A stretch of 64,000 nucleotides of DNA from a bacterium (GCA_030426085.1 JAUHYW010000057.1:1-64000), one strand, 5' to 3'; counted from the stretch's first letter, positions 41,108 to 49,138 are shown. Translations and numbers: made by a program. Notes: generated from the sequence alone by a model not told the origin.

Positions 41108-41185
41108 TGGGGAGGAAGACGGGATTTGAACCCGCGACTTCCGGAACCACAATCCGGCGCTCTAACCAACTGAGCTACATCCTCC
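41108..41185 (-). tRNA. tRNA-His (GTG)
   Basis: Minus strand. The anticodon stem is CCGGA/TCCGG with loop TTGTGGT, so the anticodon is GTG (His). An extra G at the 5' end (41185) faces C73, the tRNA-His identity pair, and a 3' CCA is encoded at 41108-41110. The T-arm is GCGGGTTCAAATCCCGT. One T-T mismatch is seen in the acceptor stem. Confidence 0.92.
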
Positions 41186-41191
41186 ACACGG

Positions 41192-41264
41192 TACGCCTGG
41201 GTGGACTCGAACCACCGACCGACGGCTTAGAAGGCCGCTGCTCTATCCACTGAGCTACAGGCGC
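41192..41264 (-). tRNA. tRNA-Arg (TCT)
   Basis: A 73-nt cloverleaf on the minus strand, only 6 bp before tRNA-His. The acceptor stem is GCGCCTG with a G-T closing pair, discriminator A. The anticodon stem is GCGGC/GCCGT with loop CTTCTAA, anticodon TCT (Arg). Confidence 0.93.
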
Positions 41265-41401
41265 GCAGTTGCGCTCACCTTCGCCCGGGCCGTCGTGCGC
41301 GGGGCGCCGACCCGATGCTGGGGCGGACCCTCGGGTACGCGGCTCGATATCGCGCGGCCTCGACCGACCGACTGTCAAAGATCAACCCGAGTCCGTGGGG
41401 G

Positions 41402-41475
41402 TCGGGGTGAGAGGATTCGAACCTCCGACCACCAGTACCCAAAACTGGTGCGCTACCAGACTGCGCTACACCCCG
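41402..41475 (-). tRNA. tRNA-Pro (TGG)
   Basis: A 74-nt cloverleaf on the minus strand. The acceptor stem is CGGGGTG/CACCCCG, discriminator A, the first C-G pair being usual for tRNA-Pro. The anticodon stem is CCAGT/ACTGG with loop TTTGGGT, anticodon TGG (Pro). A strong promoter lies upstream. Between it and tRNA-Arg (TCT) are 137 bp with no gene. Confidence 0.95.
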
Positions 41476-41498
41476 TCCGGGGGACTCGGAGACGCGGA

Positions 41499-41527
41499 AG
41501 GCTATACGTGAGTCCCCGCCTCGTCAA
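41499..41527 (-). promoter_or_regulatory. Predicted promoter for tRNA-Pro, embedded in the rdgB 3' end
   Basis: On the minus strand, TTGACG (41522-41527), 17-bp spacer, TAGCCT (41499-41504). The rdgB stop codon TAG (41502-41504) is the first half of the -10 box. The tRNA 5' end follows about 24 bp downstream. Confidence 0.6.
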
Positions 41528-42161
41528 CCAAAAAAATCCGCCGCAGGACGGGGGCGATGACGCGGCTCGCTCGCCCCCGGTGGCTGACCGCGTGCTTCTC
41601 TCCCGGGGGCACCTCGGCGGCGGTCCGCCCGTCGGGCAGGGCGAAGATCGCGTCGTAGCCGAACCCCCCCTCGCCCCGGGGCCCGCGGGTCAGGCGGCCC
41701 TCGACGAGACCCACCGCCACCAGACAGTCCCCCCGGCGCTCGACGCCCGTCGGCAGGGGCCCGGCGAGCGCCCCCGCCGGCAGCCCGGCCACCGCGATGG
41801 CGCAGGTGAACCGGGCCCGGCGGTCGTCGGCGTCGGCGGTGGCGGCGAGCAGGGCCTCGAGCCGATCGCGGTCGGTGCCCGGCGCGTAGCGCGCGCTGCG
41901 CACCCCGGGAGCCCAGCCGAGCGCGGCGACCCCGATGCCGCTGTCGTCGGCCAGGGTCGGCCACCCGGTGCGGGCGGCCCCCGCCCGGGCCTTGATCAGC
42001 GCGTTGCCCACGAAGTCGGGGGCGTCCTCGACCGGCTCGGGGGCCGGGGGGAACCCGGCGAGGCCCACCAGGGGCAGGCCGGGCAGCAGCGCGCGGTACT
42101 CGTCGAGCTTGTGGGCGTTGCCGGTGGCGATCACCAGCCGGTCGGGCGCGGTCGGCCTCAC
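41502..42161 (-). CDS. rdgB: XTP/dITP diphosphatase (HAM1/RdgB)
   Basis: A 219-aa nucleotide-cleansing pyrophosphatase that hydrolyses non-canonical purine NTPs. The family motifs are LVIATGNAHKLDEYRALLPG at the N-terminus, WPTLADDSGIGVAALGWAPG with the catalytic Asp pair, GEGGFGYDAIFALPDGRTAA and EKHAVSHRGRA at the end. The start is the GTG at 42161, whose GTGA overlaps the rph stop; the longer open frame is shadow from rph. The rph-rdgB pair is a common bacterial arrangement. Its last codons also form the promoter for the following tRNA-Pro. Confidence 0.94.
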   Translation of the reverse strand: MRPTAPDRLVIATGNAHKLDEYRALLPGLPLVGLAGFPPAPEPVEDAPDFVGNALIKARAGAARTGWPTLADDSGIGVAALGWAPGVRSARYAPGTDRDRLEALLAATADADDRRARFTCAIAVAGLPAGALAGPLPTGVERRGDCLVAVGLVEGRLTRGPRGEGGFGYDAIFALPDGRTAAEVPPGEKHAVSHRGRASRVIAPVLRRIFLVDEAGTHV

Positions 42162-42892
42162 GGCTCGATGCCCGCCGCCGCCAGCGCCGCCCGCTGGATG
42201 GCGATCAGCTCGGCGGTGCCCTTCTCGGCCAGCCGCAGCATCTCGTCGAGCTCGGGCCGGGTGAACGGCCGGCCCTCGGCGGTGCCCTGGATCTCGACGA
42301 TGCCGCTCGCGGTGCCGACGAAGTTGAGGTCGACCTCGGCGTGGCGGTCCTCGGCGTAGCACAGGTCGAGCACCGGCCGCTCGCGGTGGATGCCGACGCT
42401 GACCGCGGCCAGCGGCGGGGGCCAGGCCGGCTTGACCACGTCCTTGCGCGCCAGCCGGCGGATGGCGAGGCACAGCGCGACATAGGCCCCGGTGATCGAG
42501 GCGCAGCGGGTGCCGCCGTCGGCGTCGAGCACGTCGCAGTCGACCCACAGCGTGCGGCTGCCGACCCGGTCGAGGTCGACCACCGCCCGCAGGCTGCGCC
42601 CGATCAGCCGCTGGATCTCGGCGGTGCGCCCGCCGACCTTGGTCCGGTCGCGGCGCACCCGCGCGCTGCCCGCGCCGGGCAGCATGGCGTACTCGGCGGT
42701 GAGCCAGCCCCCGCTCTGCACATGGTGCGGGGTGCGCTCGTCGACGCTGACCGCGCACAGGACCCGGGTGTGGCCCCACTCGATGATGCAGCTCCCGGCG
42801 GGGCCCCGCTGGGCGTCGGGCACGATGCGCACCGGGCGCAGGGCGTCGCAGGCGCGCCCGTCGGGGCGGTCGGCGGACTGGATGGCGGTCAT
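42158..42892 (-). CDS. rph: Ribonuclease PH
   Basis: A 244-aa phosphorolytic 3'-5' exoribonuclease that trims tRNA 3' ends. Family regions are IIEWGHTRVLCAVSVDERTP, GWLTAEYAMLPGAGSARVRR, IQRLIGRSLRAVVDLDRVG and LWVDCDVLDADGGTRCASIT, which holds the D-x-D-x-G-G phosphate/metal region. The ATG overlaps the amidase stop (ATGA), and the stop overlaps rdgB. The gene lies among tRNA genes, fitting a tRNA-processing role. Its length and motifs are complete. Confidence 0.97.
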   Translation of the reverse strand: MTAIQSADRPDGRACDALRPVRIVPDAQRGPAGSCIIEWGHTRVLCAVSVDERTPHHVQSGGWLTAEYAMLPGAGSARVRRDRTKVGGRTAEIQRLIGRSLRAVVDLDRVGSRTLWVDCDVLDADGGTRCASITGAYVALCLAIRRLARKDVVKPAWPPPLAAVSVGIHRERPVLDLCYAEDRHAEVDLNFVGTASGIVEIQGTAEGRPFTRPELDEMLRLAEKGTAELIAIQRAALAAAGIEP

Positions 42893-43737
42893 GGGCCTCC
42901 TGTGGCGTCGGCGGGGCGGGCGCGGGGGGCGACGACGAGTCGACCGTAGTCGAGGACGCCCCGGGCGATGCCCCCGGCGATGGCGGTCATGCCCGCCTCG
43001 CTGGTGATGTAGCGCCCTTCGGCGCGGTGGTTGATGAAGCCGATCTCGGTGACGACCGCCGGCATGGCGGCCCCCATCAGCACATAGAACGGCGCCTGCT
43101 TGACCCCCCGGTTCTTGAACGGGCTCTGGGGGGTCAGCCGCTGCTGGATCAGCTCGGCGAGGCGCTGCGCGTCGCGGTGGGCCCGCTCCCGGGTCAGGTC
43201 GAGCAGGATGTCGCCCACCGCGTCGTCGGGCACCGGGGCGGCGGCGTCGCCGTCCACCGAGACCGGGTCGCGGTTCTCGAACGTCGCCAGCCGCTTCGCC
43301 GCCTCGTCGGTGGCCTCGAGCGCCAGGAAGAAGGTCTCGTGCCCGGTGGGCCCCGGCACCTCGGTGGCGTTGAGGTGGATGCTGACGAAGACGTCGGCTC
43401 GCAGGCGGTTGGCGAGGCCGATGCGGGCCTTGAGCGACAGATCGCGGTCCCGCTCGCGGGTGAGCACGACGGTCACCCCGGCCGCGCGCAGCTCGGCGGC
43501 GACCTTGCGGGCGACCTTCAGGGTGAACTCCTTCTCGTAGCGCGCCGGGTGGTGCACCCGGGACGGCGCGCCGAGGTTGGTGCCCCCGTGGCCGGGGTCG
43601 ATCACCACCAGCCGCAGCCCGGGGGCGGCCTGCGCCGGCCCGCCGAGCATCAGGGTCGCGAGGAGCCCGGCCGCTGCCAGACGCACCGCGCCCCGCCGAC
43701 GTGATGTCGCGGCTCGGGGCTGTGCTGATCGTGGCAT
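42889..43737 (-). CDS. N-acetylmuramoyl-L-alanine amidase (AmiC-type)
   Basis: A 282-aa exported zinc amidase of the Amidase_3 family. It cleaves the lactyl-amide bond in peptidoglycan. The ATG at 43737 gives a basic start and signal peptide (SRRRGAVRLAAAGLLATLML then AQA); the twin-Arg could indicate Tat export but the motif is weak. The zinc ligands are visible in LRLVVIDPGHGGTNLGAP, RYEKEF and FVSIHLNATEV, and the catalytic Glu in PAVVTEIGFINH. A frame extension to 43821 runs into tRNA-Thr and is spurious. It is the first protein gene after tRNA-Thr and is coupled to rph. Confidence 0.92.
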   Translation of the reverse strand: MPRSAQPRAATSRRRGAVRLAAAGLLATLMLGGPAQAAPGLRLVVIDPGHGGTNLGAPSRVHHPARYEKEFTLKVARKVAAELRAAGVTVVLTRERDRDLSLKARIGLANRLRADVFVSIHLNATEVPGPTGHETFFLALEATDEAAKRLATFENRDPVSVDGDAAAPVPDDAVGDILLDLTRERAHRDAQRLAELIQQRLTPQSPFKNRGVKQAPFYVLMGAAMPAVVTEIGFINHRAEGRYITSEAGMTAIAGGIARGVLDYGRLVVAPRARPADATGGP

Positions 43738-43760
43738 GGAGCGGCGCGGCGGGTGGGGAA

Positions 43761-43836
43761 TGGAGCCGACAGTCGGACTTGAACCGACGACCTGCTCATT
43801 ACGAGTGAGCTGCTCTACCAACTGAGCTATGTCGGC
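43761..43836 (-). tRNA. tRNA-Thr (CGT)
   Basis: Minus strand. The acceptor stem is GCCGACA/TGTCGGC, discriminator T, and CCA is encoded (43761-43763). The anticodon stem is GCTCA/TGAGC with loop CTCGTAA, giving anticodon CGT (Thr). The T-arm is GTCGGTTCAAGTCCGAC. Confidence 0.95.
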
Positions 43837-43857
43837 ATGGCCACCCGCCGAACGCGC

Positions 43858-43886
43858 AAGCTATTCGAACGCCCCCCCGGTGTCAA
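43858..43886 (-). promoter_or_regulatory. Predicted strong promoter for tRNA-Thr and the amidase-rph-rdgB operon
   Basis: On the minus strand, a perfect TTGACA (43881-43886), 17-bp spacer, TAGCTT (43858-43863). The tRNA-Thr 5' end is 22 bp downstream. As the amidase starts 24 bp after the tRNA, all four genes may share this promoter. Confidence 0.65.
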
Positions 43887-43961
43887 GCCGTTTCGCGGGG
43901 CCCCGGGCGGCCGGATTCTGGTATGTCAACGGACGTCTCGACGGCGGGGAGAATCGGCGCG

Positions 43962-46247
43962 ATGGTCGGTGATCGCAGGGGGTCCGAGCGGGCGGCGTGG
44001 GTCTGGGCGCTGTGCGCGTCGGCGCTGGTCGGATGCGCGAGCGGCACCAGCGTGCCGGGGGGGTGCGGGTCGGACGAGGCCTGCCCCCGAGGGCAGATCT
44101 GTGTGGAGGGGCTGTGCCAGCGGGACGCGCCGCCGGTCGTGGCCACCGACGGCGGCCGGGTGGATGGGCAGGCCTTGGATGTCGCGCCGCCCGATACGCC
44201 CGACGCGGCTCCCGACGCCGGGCGTCCCGACGGCGGCGAGTGCGTGCCCAACGAGACCCGGCTGTGCGGGTCGGGCCCGAGCATCGGGCTGTGCCGCCGG
44301 GGCATGGAGACCTGCGGGCCGGACGGCGTCTTCGGTCCGTGCGCCGGCGCGGTGGGCCCGGCCGACGAGCTGTGCAACGGGGCCGACGACGACTGCGACA
44401 CCCGGGTCGACGAGGATCTGGGGCTGGGCGATCCGTGCGTCGGCGAGGGGGCCTGCGGCGAGGGGGTCGTCGAGTGCCGCAACGCCCGAGAGCTGCGCTG
44501 CTCGACCGAGCCGGGGGGCAGCGCCGACGCCTCGGGGTCCGAGGCGTGCAACCGGCTGGACGACGACTGCGACGGGATGATCGACGAGGACTTCGGGGCC
44601 GGGGCGGACTGCGAGGGCCGCTGCGGCCCCGGCCTGCGGGAGTGCGACGCGGCGGGGATCGCGGTGTGCTCGACCGATCCGACCGGCTCGGAGGCCGCCG
44701 GGCGGCCCGAGGCGTGCGACGGCTTCGACAACGACTGCGACGGCGCGGTGGACGAGGGGTTCGGGCTCGGCGAGGGCTGCCTGGGGCCCGGCGGCTGCGG
44801 CCCGGGGGTCTTCGAATGCGACGACGGGGGCGAGGCGCGGTGCAGCAGCGCCCCGGGCGGTTCACAGAGCCCGGCCTCGCCCGAGGTCTGCGACGGGGCC
44901 GACGACGACTGCGACGGCGCGATCGACGAGGGGCTGGGCGTCGGGGTGCCCTGCGTGGGCGCTCTGCCCTGCGACGGCGGGGTGACCGAGTGCGGCCCCG
45001 GCGGGCGGCTGCGGTGCTCGACCGACCCCGGGGGCAGCGCCGAGGACGGCGTCGAGCGGTGCAACGGGCTGGACGACGACTGCGACGGGGCCACCGACGA
45101 GGGGCTGGAGCTGGGCGCGCCGTGCCCCGCGCTGGGGCAGTGCCCGGCGAGCACCCTGGCCTGCGGGATCGGCGAGGTCGTCGTCTGCGCGACGTGGCCC
45201 GGGGGCCCGCTGGACGCCTCGGACCCCGAGACGTGCGACGGGCGGGACGAGGACTGCGACGGCGCGGTCGACGAGGGCCTGGGCCTGGGCGGCGGCTGCG
45301 AGGCGCTCGGGATCTGCGGGGCGGGGCTGGTGGAGTGCGCCGCCGACGGCGCCACCCGGTGCAGCTCGGCCCCGGGGGGCAGCGCCGACGCGTCGATCGC
45401 CGAGGACTGCAACCAGCTCGACGACGACTGCGACGGGCGCATCGACGAGGGCGGGGTGTGCGGGGGCGAGGCCTGCGCCGGGGGCATCGCGCTCGAGCCG
45501 GGCGTCACCGCGGCGGGCAGCACCGACGGGCTGTTCAGCGACTACGCCCGGGCCAACTGCCTGGGCATCGCCGAGGGCCCCGACCAGGTCTTCCGCTTCG
45601 ATGTGCCGGCCATGGGGCCCTACGTGGTGGGGGTGGCCCCGCTCGAGCCGGGCTACGACCCCATCTTCTGGATCGCGGGCGACTGCCCCGGCGCGGACCG
45701 GGGCCAGTGCCTGATGAACGAGGCCTTCCAGAGCGAGGAGGGCCCCGGCCGGCCCGAGGCGGCCTCGCTGAACTTCATCCGCGGGGGGCGCTTCGCGCTG
45801 ATCGTCGACAGCCGGGGCGCGGGCGGCGGCCCGTTCGTGGTCCGGGTGGGGCCGCCGTCGGCCGGGGAGAGCTGCCAGGACGCGATCCCGCTGACGCTGC
45901 CCGCGCGCCACGTCGACACCACCGCCCGGCGGCAGGCCAACGCCGCGGTCCAGGGCTGCGTGCCCCAGCCCACGGTGGGGCCCGACCTGCTGTTCCGCTT
46001 CGACCTCGAGGCCGCCGCCCGGGTGCGCATCGCCGCGACGAGCGCGGCCCGGGCCCGGCTGGCGCTGGCGGTCTCGGCCGACTGCGCCGCGCTCTCCGAC
46101 ACCTGCGCCGGCGGCGTCCTGGCCCCCGCGGCGGGCGAGCCGGTCGAGCTGGAGCTGGAGCTGACCCCCGGCCCGTGGTTCGTGCTGGTCGACCACCCGG
46201 TGCAGACCGGCGGCGCGTTTGCGCTCGACGTCGCGATCGTCGAGTAG
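43962..46247 (+). CDS. MopE-like cysteine-rich repeat lipoprotein
   Basis: A 761-aa predicted surface lipoprotein. The ATG at 43962 gives a signal peptide ending in ALVGC; an ATG at 43923 is possible. After a Cys-rich knot (GGCGSDEACPRGQICVEGLC) and a Pro/Asp linker, there are seven repeats of about 55-60 residues (44370-45460). Each contains C-[ND]-x3-D-[DNE]-D-C-D-x3-D-E, for example CNGLDDDCDGATDE, and then C-x-x-G and G-x-x-x-C-x3 motifs. This matches the putative metal-binding motif of MopE-like proteins common in myxobacteria. The C-terminal third has two similar beta domains (GPYVVGVAPLEPGYDPIFWI; LLFRFDLEAAARVRIAATSA) resembling PPC folds. Calcium or other metal binding is inferred from the DxDxD spacing. 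Confidence 0.9.
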   Translation: MVGDRRGSERAAWVWALCASALVGCASGTSVPGGCGSDEACPRGQICVEGLCQRDAPPVVATDGGRVDGQALDVAPPDTPDAAPDAGRPDGGECVPNETRLCGSGPSIGLCRRGMETCGPDGVFGPCAGAVGPADELCNGADDDCDTRVDEDLGLGDPCVGEGACGEGVVECRNARELRCSTEPGGSADASGSEACNRLDDDCDGMIDEDFGAGADCEGRCGPGLRECDAAGIAVCSTDPTGSEAAGRPEACDGFDNDCDGAVDEGFGLGEGCLGPGGCGPGVFECDDGGEARCSSAPGGSQSPASPEVCDGADDDCDGAIDEGLGVGVPCVGALPCDGGVTECGPGGRLRCSTDPGGSAEDGVERCNGLDDDCDGATDEGLELGAPCPALGQCPASTLACGIGEVVVCATWPGGPLDASDPETCDGRDEDCDGAVDEGLGLGGGCEALGICGAGLVECAADGATRCSSAPGGSADASIAEDCNQLDDDCDGRIDEGGVCGGEACAGGIALEPGVTAAGSTDGLFSDYARANCLGIAEGPDQVFRFDVPAMGPYVVGVAPLEPGYDPIFWIAGDCPGADRGQCLMNEAFQSEEGPGRPEAASLNFIRGGRFALIVDSRGAGGGPFVVRVGPPSAGESCQDAIPLTLPARHVDTTARRQANAAVQGCVPQPTVGPDLLFRFDLEAAARVRIAATSAARARLALAVSADCAALSDTCAGGVLAPAAGEPVELELELTPGPWFVLVDHPVQTGGAFALDVAIVE

Positions 46248-46250
46248 CCC

Positions 46251-47204
46251 TCAGCCGCCGTAATCTTCGCCCGGCGCCGGCCCCCGGGGCCCGCCCTTGC
46301 GCCGGTTGCGGATCAGCAGGGCCGCCGCCGCCGCCACCACGCACAGGCTGATGAACTGCGAGGTCGACAGGAAGGTCACCGAGCCCGGCGGCAGCCCCAG
46401 GAGCTGGTTGAGCGGCTCGCTGACGACCCGGAACAGGAAACCCCGCTCGGCGTCGTCGCCCCGGAACAGCTCGATGGTGCTGCGGGCGAGCGGGTAGATC
46501 AGCATCCAGGTGATGAACACCTGCCCGTGGTACCGCTTGCGCTGGCGCAGCCAGATGAGCAGGCAGAAGAGCCCCAGCCCGACGAGGCTGTCGTAGAGCT
46601 GCGTCGGATGGATCAGGTGGCTGTGCTCGGCGGTGGCCTGGATGACCCCCTCCTCGACGTGCTGCTTCCACACCATCGAGCGGGCGGGGAACTGGATGGC
46701 CCAGCTCACGTCGGTCGGCTTGCCCCAGCAGCAGCCGGCGGCGAGGCAGCCCAGCCGGCCGAAGAACTGGCCCAGCGCCAGCGAGGGGATGATCACGTCG
46801 GCCATCGGCAGGAACGAGACCTTCTCCCGCCGCAGGAACCAGATCATCGTCAGGATCGAGCCGATGACCCCCCCGTAGAACACCAGCCCGCCGTTCCAGA
46901 AGCGCAGCAGGCGGGTGCAGTCGGGCTCGGTGATCGTCTTGTCGGGGAAGAGCTGGTTGAAGTGCTCCACGTCGACGCAGGGGTAGTAGTACTGCTCCCA
47001 GTTCACCACGATGAACGCGATGCGCGAGCCGACGAGGCCGCTGACCAGGATCCACCACAGGAGGTCGAGGGTCAGGTCCTTGTGAAAGCCCACCCGCTCG
47101 CCGTAGCGGGCCGCGAGGAAGATGCCCACCACGAAGCCGGAGGCCATCATCGCGGCGTAGGTGTGCACCGGATAACCGAAGAGTTCGAACATCACCGGGT
47201 GCAT
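46251..47204 (-). CDS. lgt: Prolipoprotein diacylglyceryl transferase (second of tandem pair)
   Basis: A 317-aa inner-membrane enzyme that attaches diacylglycerol to the lipobox Cys. It starts HPVMFELFGYPVHTYAAMMA at 47204, where its ATG shares one base with the stop of the first lgt (TGATG). The Lgt signature is ALGQFFGRLGCLAAGCCWGK, the G-R-x-G-C...G-C-C-x-G form of delta-type bacteria. HPTQLYDSLVGLGLF and LIYPLARSTIELFRGDD supply other conserved residues. About seven membrane helices are visible. The C-terminal tail RNRRKGGPRGPAPGEDYGG is cytoplasmic and basic. It converges on the MopE-like gene, 3 bp away. Confidence 0.95.
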   Translation of the reverse strand: MHPVMFELFGYPVHTYAAMMASGFVVGIFLAARYGERVGFHKDLTLDLLWWILVSGLVGSRIAFIVVNWEQYYYPCVDVEHFNQLFPDKTITEPDCTRLLRFWNGGLVFYGGVIGSILTMIWFLRREKVSFLPMADVIIPSLALGQFFGRLGCLAAGCCWGKPTDVSWAIQFPARSMVWKQHVEEGVIQATAEHSHLIHPTQLYDSLVGLGLFCLLIWLRQRKRYHGQVFITWMLIYPLARSTIELFRGDDAERGFLFRVVSEPLNQLLGLPPGSVTFLSTSQFISLCVVAAAAALLIRNRRKGGPRGPAPGEDYGG

Positions 47205-48241
47205 CAGGGCACCTCCTCGTGGCGATCCCGGTTGGCCCACAGCCGCCAGAGGCCCCAGGCGAAGAGCGGGACGCCCAGCAGCTGGCTGGTCGAGAGCAGG
47301 TCGCCGAACCACAGCCCCCGGTCATCGGCCCGCAGGAACTCGATGGCGAACCGGCCCACCGGATACAGCACGCAGAACTCGTAGAACGCCTGCCCGGCGT
47401 AGCGCCGCCGGGTGCGGCGCCAGAACCAGACGTAGGCGAAGATCACGAGCGCCAGCCCGCTCTCGTAGAGCTGGGTCGCGTGCACCGGCAGGCTCAGATC
47501 GGCCCCGTACTCCAGCAGCCCGTGCTCGGCGTGGTCGAGGAACGCCGGCCGGCCGAAGGCGCACGCCTGCCCCCCGTCCACCAGCTCGATGCGCTCGTAG
47601 TTGCGGGGGCAGGTGGCGTCGGGCCCCAGCGCGGTGAGGTAGCCCGAGAACCGCACCCCGGTCGGCCCGTGGGTCACCGCGCCGTAGCAGCAGCCGCTGA
47701 GGAAGCAGCCCATCCGGCCCATCGCCAGCCCCAGCGGCACCCCGAACGCGGCGATGTCGGCCACCCGGGGGAAGCCCATCTGTCGCTTGCGGATGAACCA
47801 GATGGCCATCGGGAAGCACGCCAGCAGCCCGCCGATGAACGCCAGCCCGCCCTGCCAGAAGGCGAAGGCGGCGAAGCAGTCCCGGGCCGGGTGGCAGCGC
47901 CCGGTCTCCGGGTGGCACAGCGCGCCGGCCTCCTTGGCCACGCAGTCGGCGTCCACCGCGCACTGCACGTGGATGAACTGGGGCACGTCGACCTTCAGCG
48001 GGTCGGTGCACAGGTGCACGTAGTCCCAGAAGTAGCCGTCGGCGAAGACGTGCAGGATGCGGGAGCCGATCAGCCCCGCGAGCAGCATGTACAGGCCGAA
48101 GTCGAGGAAGTCGTCGGGGTCGATGCCCACCCGCTTCGACTCGCGCCAGCCCAGGAAGAGCGCCAGCCCGAAGCCCAGGGCCAGCATCGTGTAGTAGCTG
48201 GGGACCGCGACCCCGAAGATCTCGAAGAGCACCGGGCGCAT
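47204..48241 (-). CDS. lgt: Prolipoprotein diacylglyceryl transferase paralogue with Cys-rich loop
   Basis: A 345-aa Lgt paralogue that begins RPVLFEIFGVAVPSYYTMLA. It keeps MGRMGCFLSGCCYGAVTHGP, HATQLYESGLALVIFAYVW and LYPVGRFAIEFLRADDRGLW. Between its second and third helices there is an insert of about 40 residues with Cys at 94, 100, 109, 116 and 122 (VDADC...CHPETGRC), absent from the second copy. The spacing recalls the Cys knot at the start of the neighbouring MopE-like lipoprotein. A second insert near residues 185-225 is also present. It is between lspA and the other lgt, all on one strand, so maturation genes form a unit. Confidence 0.93.
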   Translation of the reverse strand: MRPVLFEIFGVAVPSYYTMLALGFGLALFLGWRESKRVGIDPDDFLDFGLYMLLAGLIGSRILHVFADGYFWDYVHLCTDPLKVDVPQFIHVQCAVDADCVAKEAGALCHPETGRCHPARDCFAAFAFWQGGLAFIGGLLACFPMAIWFIRKRQMGFPRVADIAAFGVPLGLAMGRMGCFLSGCCYGAVTHGPTGVRFSGYLTALGPDATCPRNYERIELVDGGQACAFGRPAFLDHAEHGLLEYGADLSLPVHATQLYESGLALVIFAYVWFWRRTRRRYAGQAFYEFCVLYPVGRFAIEFLRADDRGLWFGDLLSTSQLLGVPLFAWGLWRLWANRDRHEEVP

Positions 48242-48245
48242 TGGA

Positions 48246-48785
48246 TTACGTCTTCGCCGGGTCGGACGCGTCGGGCGGCTCGCCCCGGTTGATGACCATG
48301 TCGACGAGCAGCAGCCCGACCCCCACCGAGATGGCGATGTCGGCCACGTTGAACGTCGGCCAGTGCCAGTCGCCGTAGTACCAGTCGATGAAGTCGACCA
48401 CGTAGCCCAGCCGGACCCGATCGGCGAGGTTGCCCAGCGCGCCCCCGAGGATGAGGGTCAGCGCCACCGACAGCACCTTCTGCCCCCGGGCGCTGCGATA
48501 GAACAGCACGATGACCACCACCGCGACCGCAGCGATGGCCACGAAGAACGGCACCCGCCACGTCTCGGGCAGGTCCCGGAAGAGCCCCCACGCCGCGCCC
48601 TTGTTGCCGGCGACCCGCAGGTTGAACCAGCTCTCGGTGACCGGATACACCGCGCTCTGGATCCGGCCCGCCTCGGCCGGCAGCTCGCCGCCGCGCACCA
48701 GCGCCGACGACACCGCGATCTTGGTCCACTGATCGAGCGCGATGGTCGCCAGGGCCCCGAGCACGAAGAAGACGTAGCGGATCAT
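48246..48785 (-). CDS. lspA: Lipoprotein signal peptidase
   Basis: A 179-aa signal peptidase II, the aspartic protease that cleaves after diacylglycerol transfer. It has four membrane helices, the first being YVFFVLGALATIALDQWTKI. The catalytic Asp residues are in GGALGNLADRVRLGYVVDFI and in WPTFNVADIAISVGVGLLLV, the classical N-x-A-D and F-N-x-A-D motifs. NLRVAGNKGAAWGLFRDLPE matches the conserved 'N-x-G-A-A/F-G' region. It precedes the two lgt genes by 4 bp, so one transcript would make both lipoprotein-processing activities. Confidence 0.96.
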   Translation of the reverse strand: MIRYVFFVLGALATIALDQWTKIAVSSALVRGGELPAEAGRIQSAVYPVTESWFNLRVAGNKGAAWGLFRDLPETWRVPFFVAIAAVAVVVIVLFYRSARGQKVLSVALTLILGGALGNLADRVRLGYVVDFIDWYYGDWHWPTFNVADIAISVGVGLLLVDMVINRGEPPDASDPAKT

Positions 48786-48874
48786 GAACCTGAGCCGGGT
48801 CCGTGGAGTCGCCGCACCTTAGCCGCTCGCCGCGGGGGAGGCAACGGAGGGGCGATGCATGATCTCGAGCATTG

Positions 48875-48896
48875 AAAGGTTGGCGCCTCAACCTTT
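48875..48896. other. AT-richer hairpin in intergenic region
   Basis: AAAGGTTG-GCGCCT-CAACCTTT, perfect 8-bp arms with a 6-nt loop, inside a 234-bp gene-free stretch (48786-49019) that is clearly less GC-rich than its surroundings. It may be a small-RNA or terminator element; no protein gene is convincing here. Confidence 0.5.
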
Positions 48897-48987
48897 GATA
48901 ACGCGGTTCGCTATGAAAGAACTCTTCGATGGCGGGCGCTGCTCAGCGACAGCGCCGGTCAGGGTCGAAGAGGTGTTCGAAAAGACG

Positions 48988-49013
48988 AAACCCGCTGCCG
49001 AAGCAGCGGGTTT
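48988..49013 (-). terminator. Hairpin terminator of tRNA-Ala
   Basis: AAACCCGCTGC-CGAA-GCAGCGGGTTT, a perfect 11-bp inverted repeat with a 4-nt loop. It begins 7 bp after the tRNA-Ala 3' end in the minus direction and is followed by a T-rich segment (TTTCGTCTTTTC), as expected of an intrinsic terminator. Confidence 0.8.
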
Positions 49014-49019
49014 CCGGGG

Positions 49020-49092
<73 letters not shown>

Positions 49093-49109
49093 GAGTCAGA
49101 GCAGGCGGG

Positions 49110-49138
49110 AGTCTAGGGACCGGGGCGGGCGGCGTCAA
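49110..49138 (-). promoter_or_regulatory. Predicted tRNA-Ala promoter
   Basis: On the minus strand, TTGACG (49133-49138), 17-bp spacer, TAGACT (49110-49115). The tRNA starts 18 bp downstream. Same TTGACG/TAGxxT layout as the tRNA-Pro promoter. Confidence 0.62.

Noticed and set aside
44370-45460. Regular repeats that could suggest a CRISPR array
   Set aside because: They code for diverged C-D-x3-D-x-D-C-D repeats and have no identical direct repeats separated by spacers.
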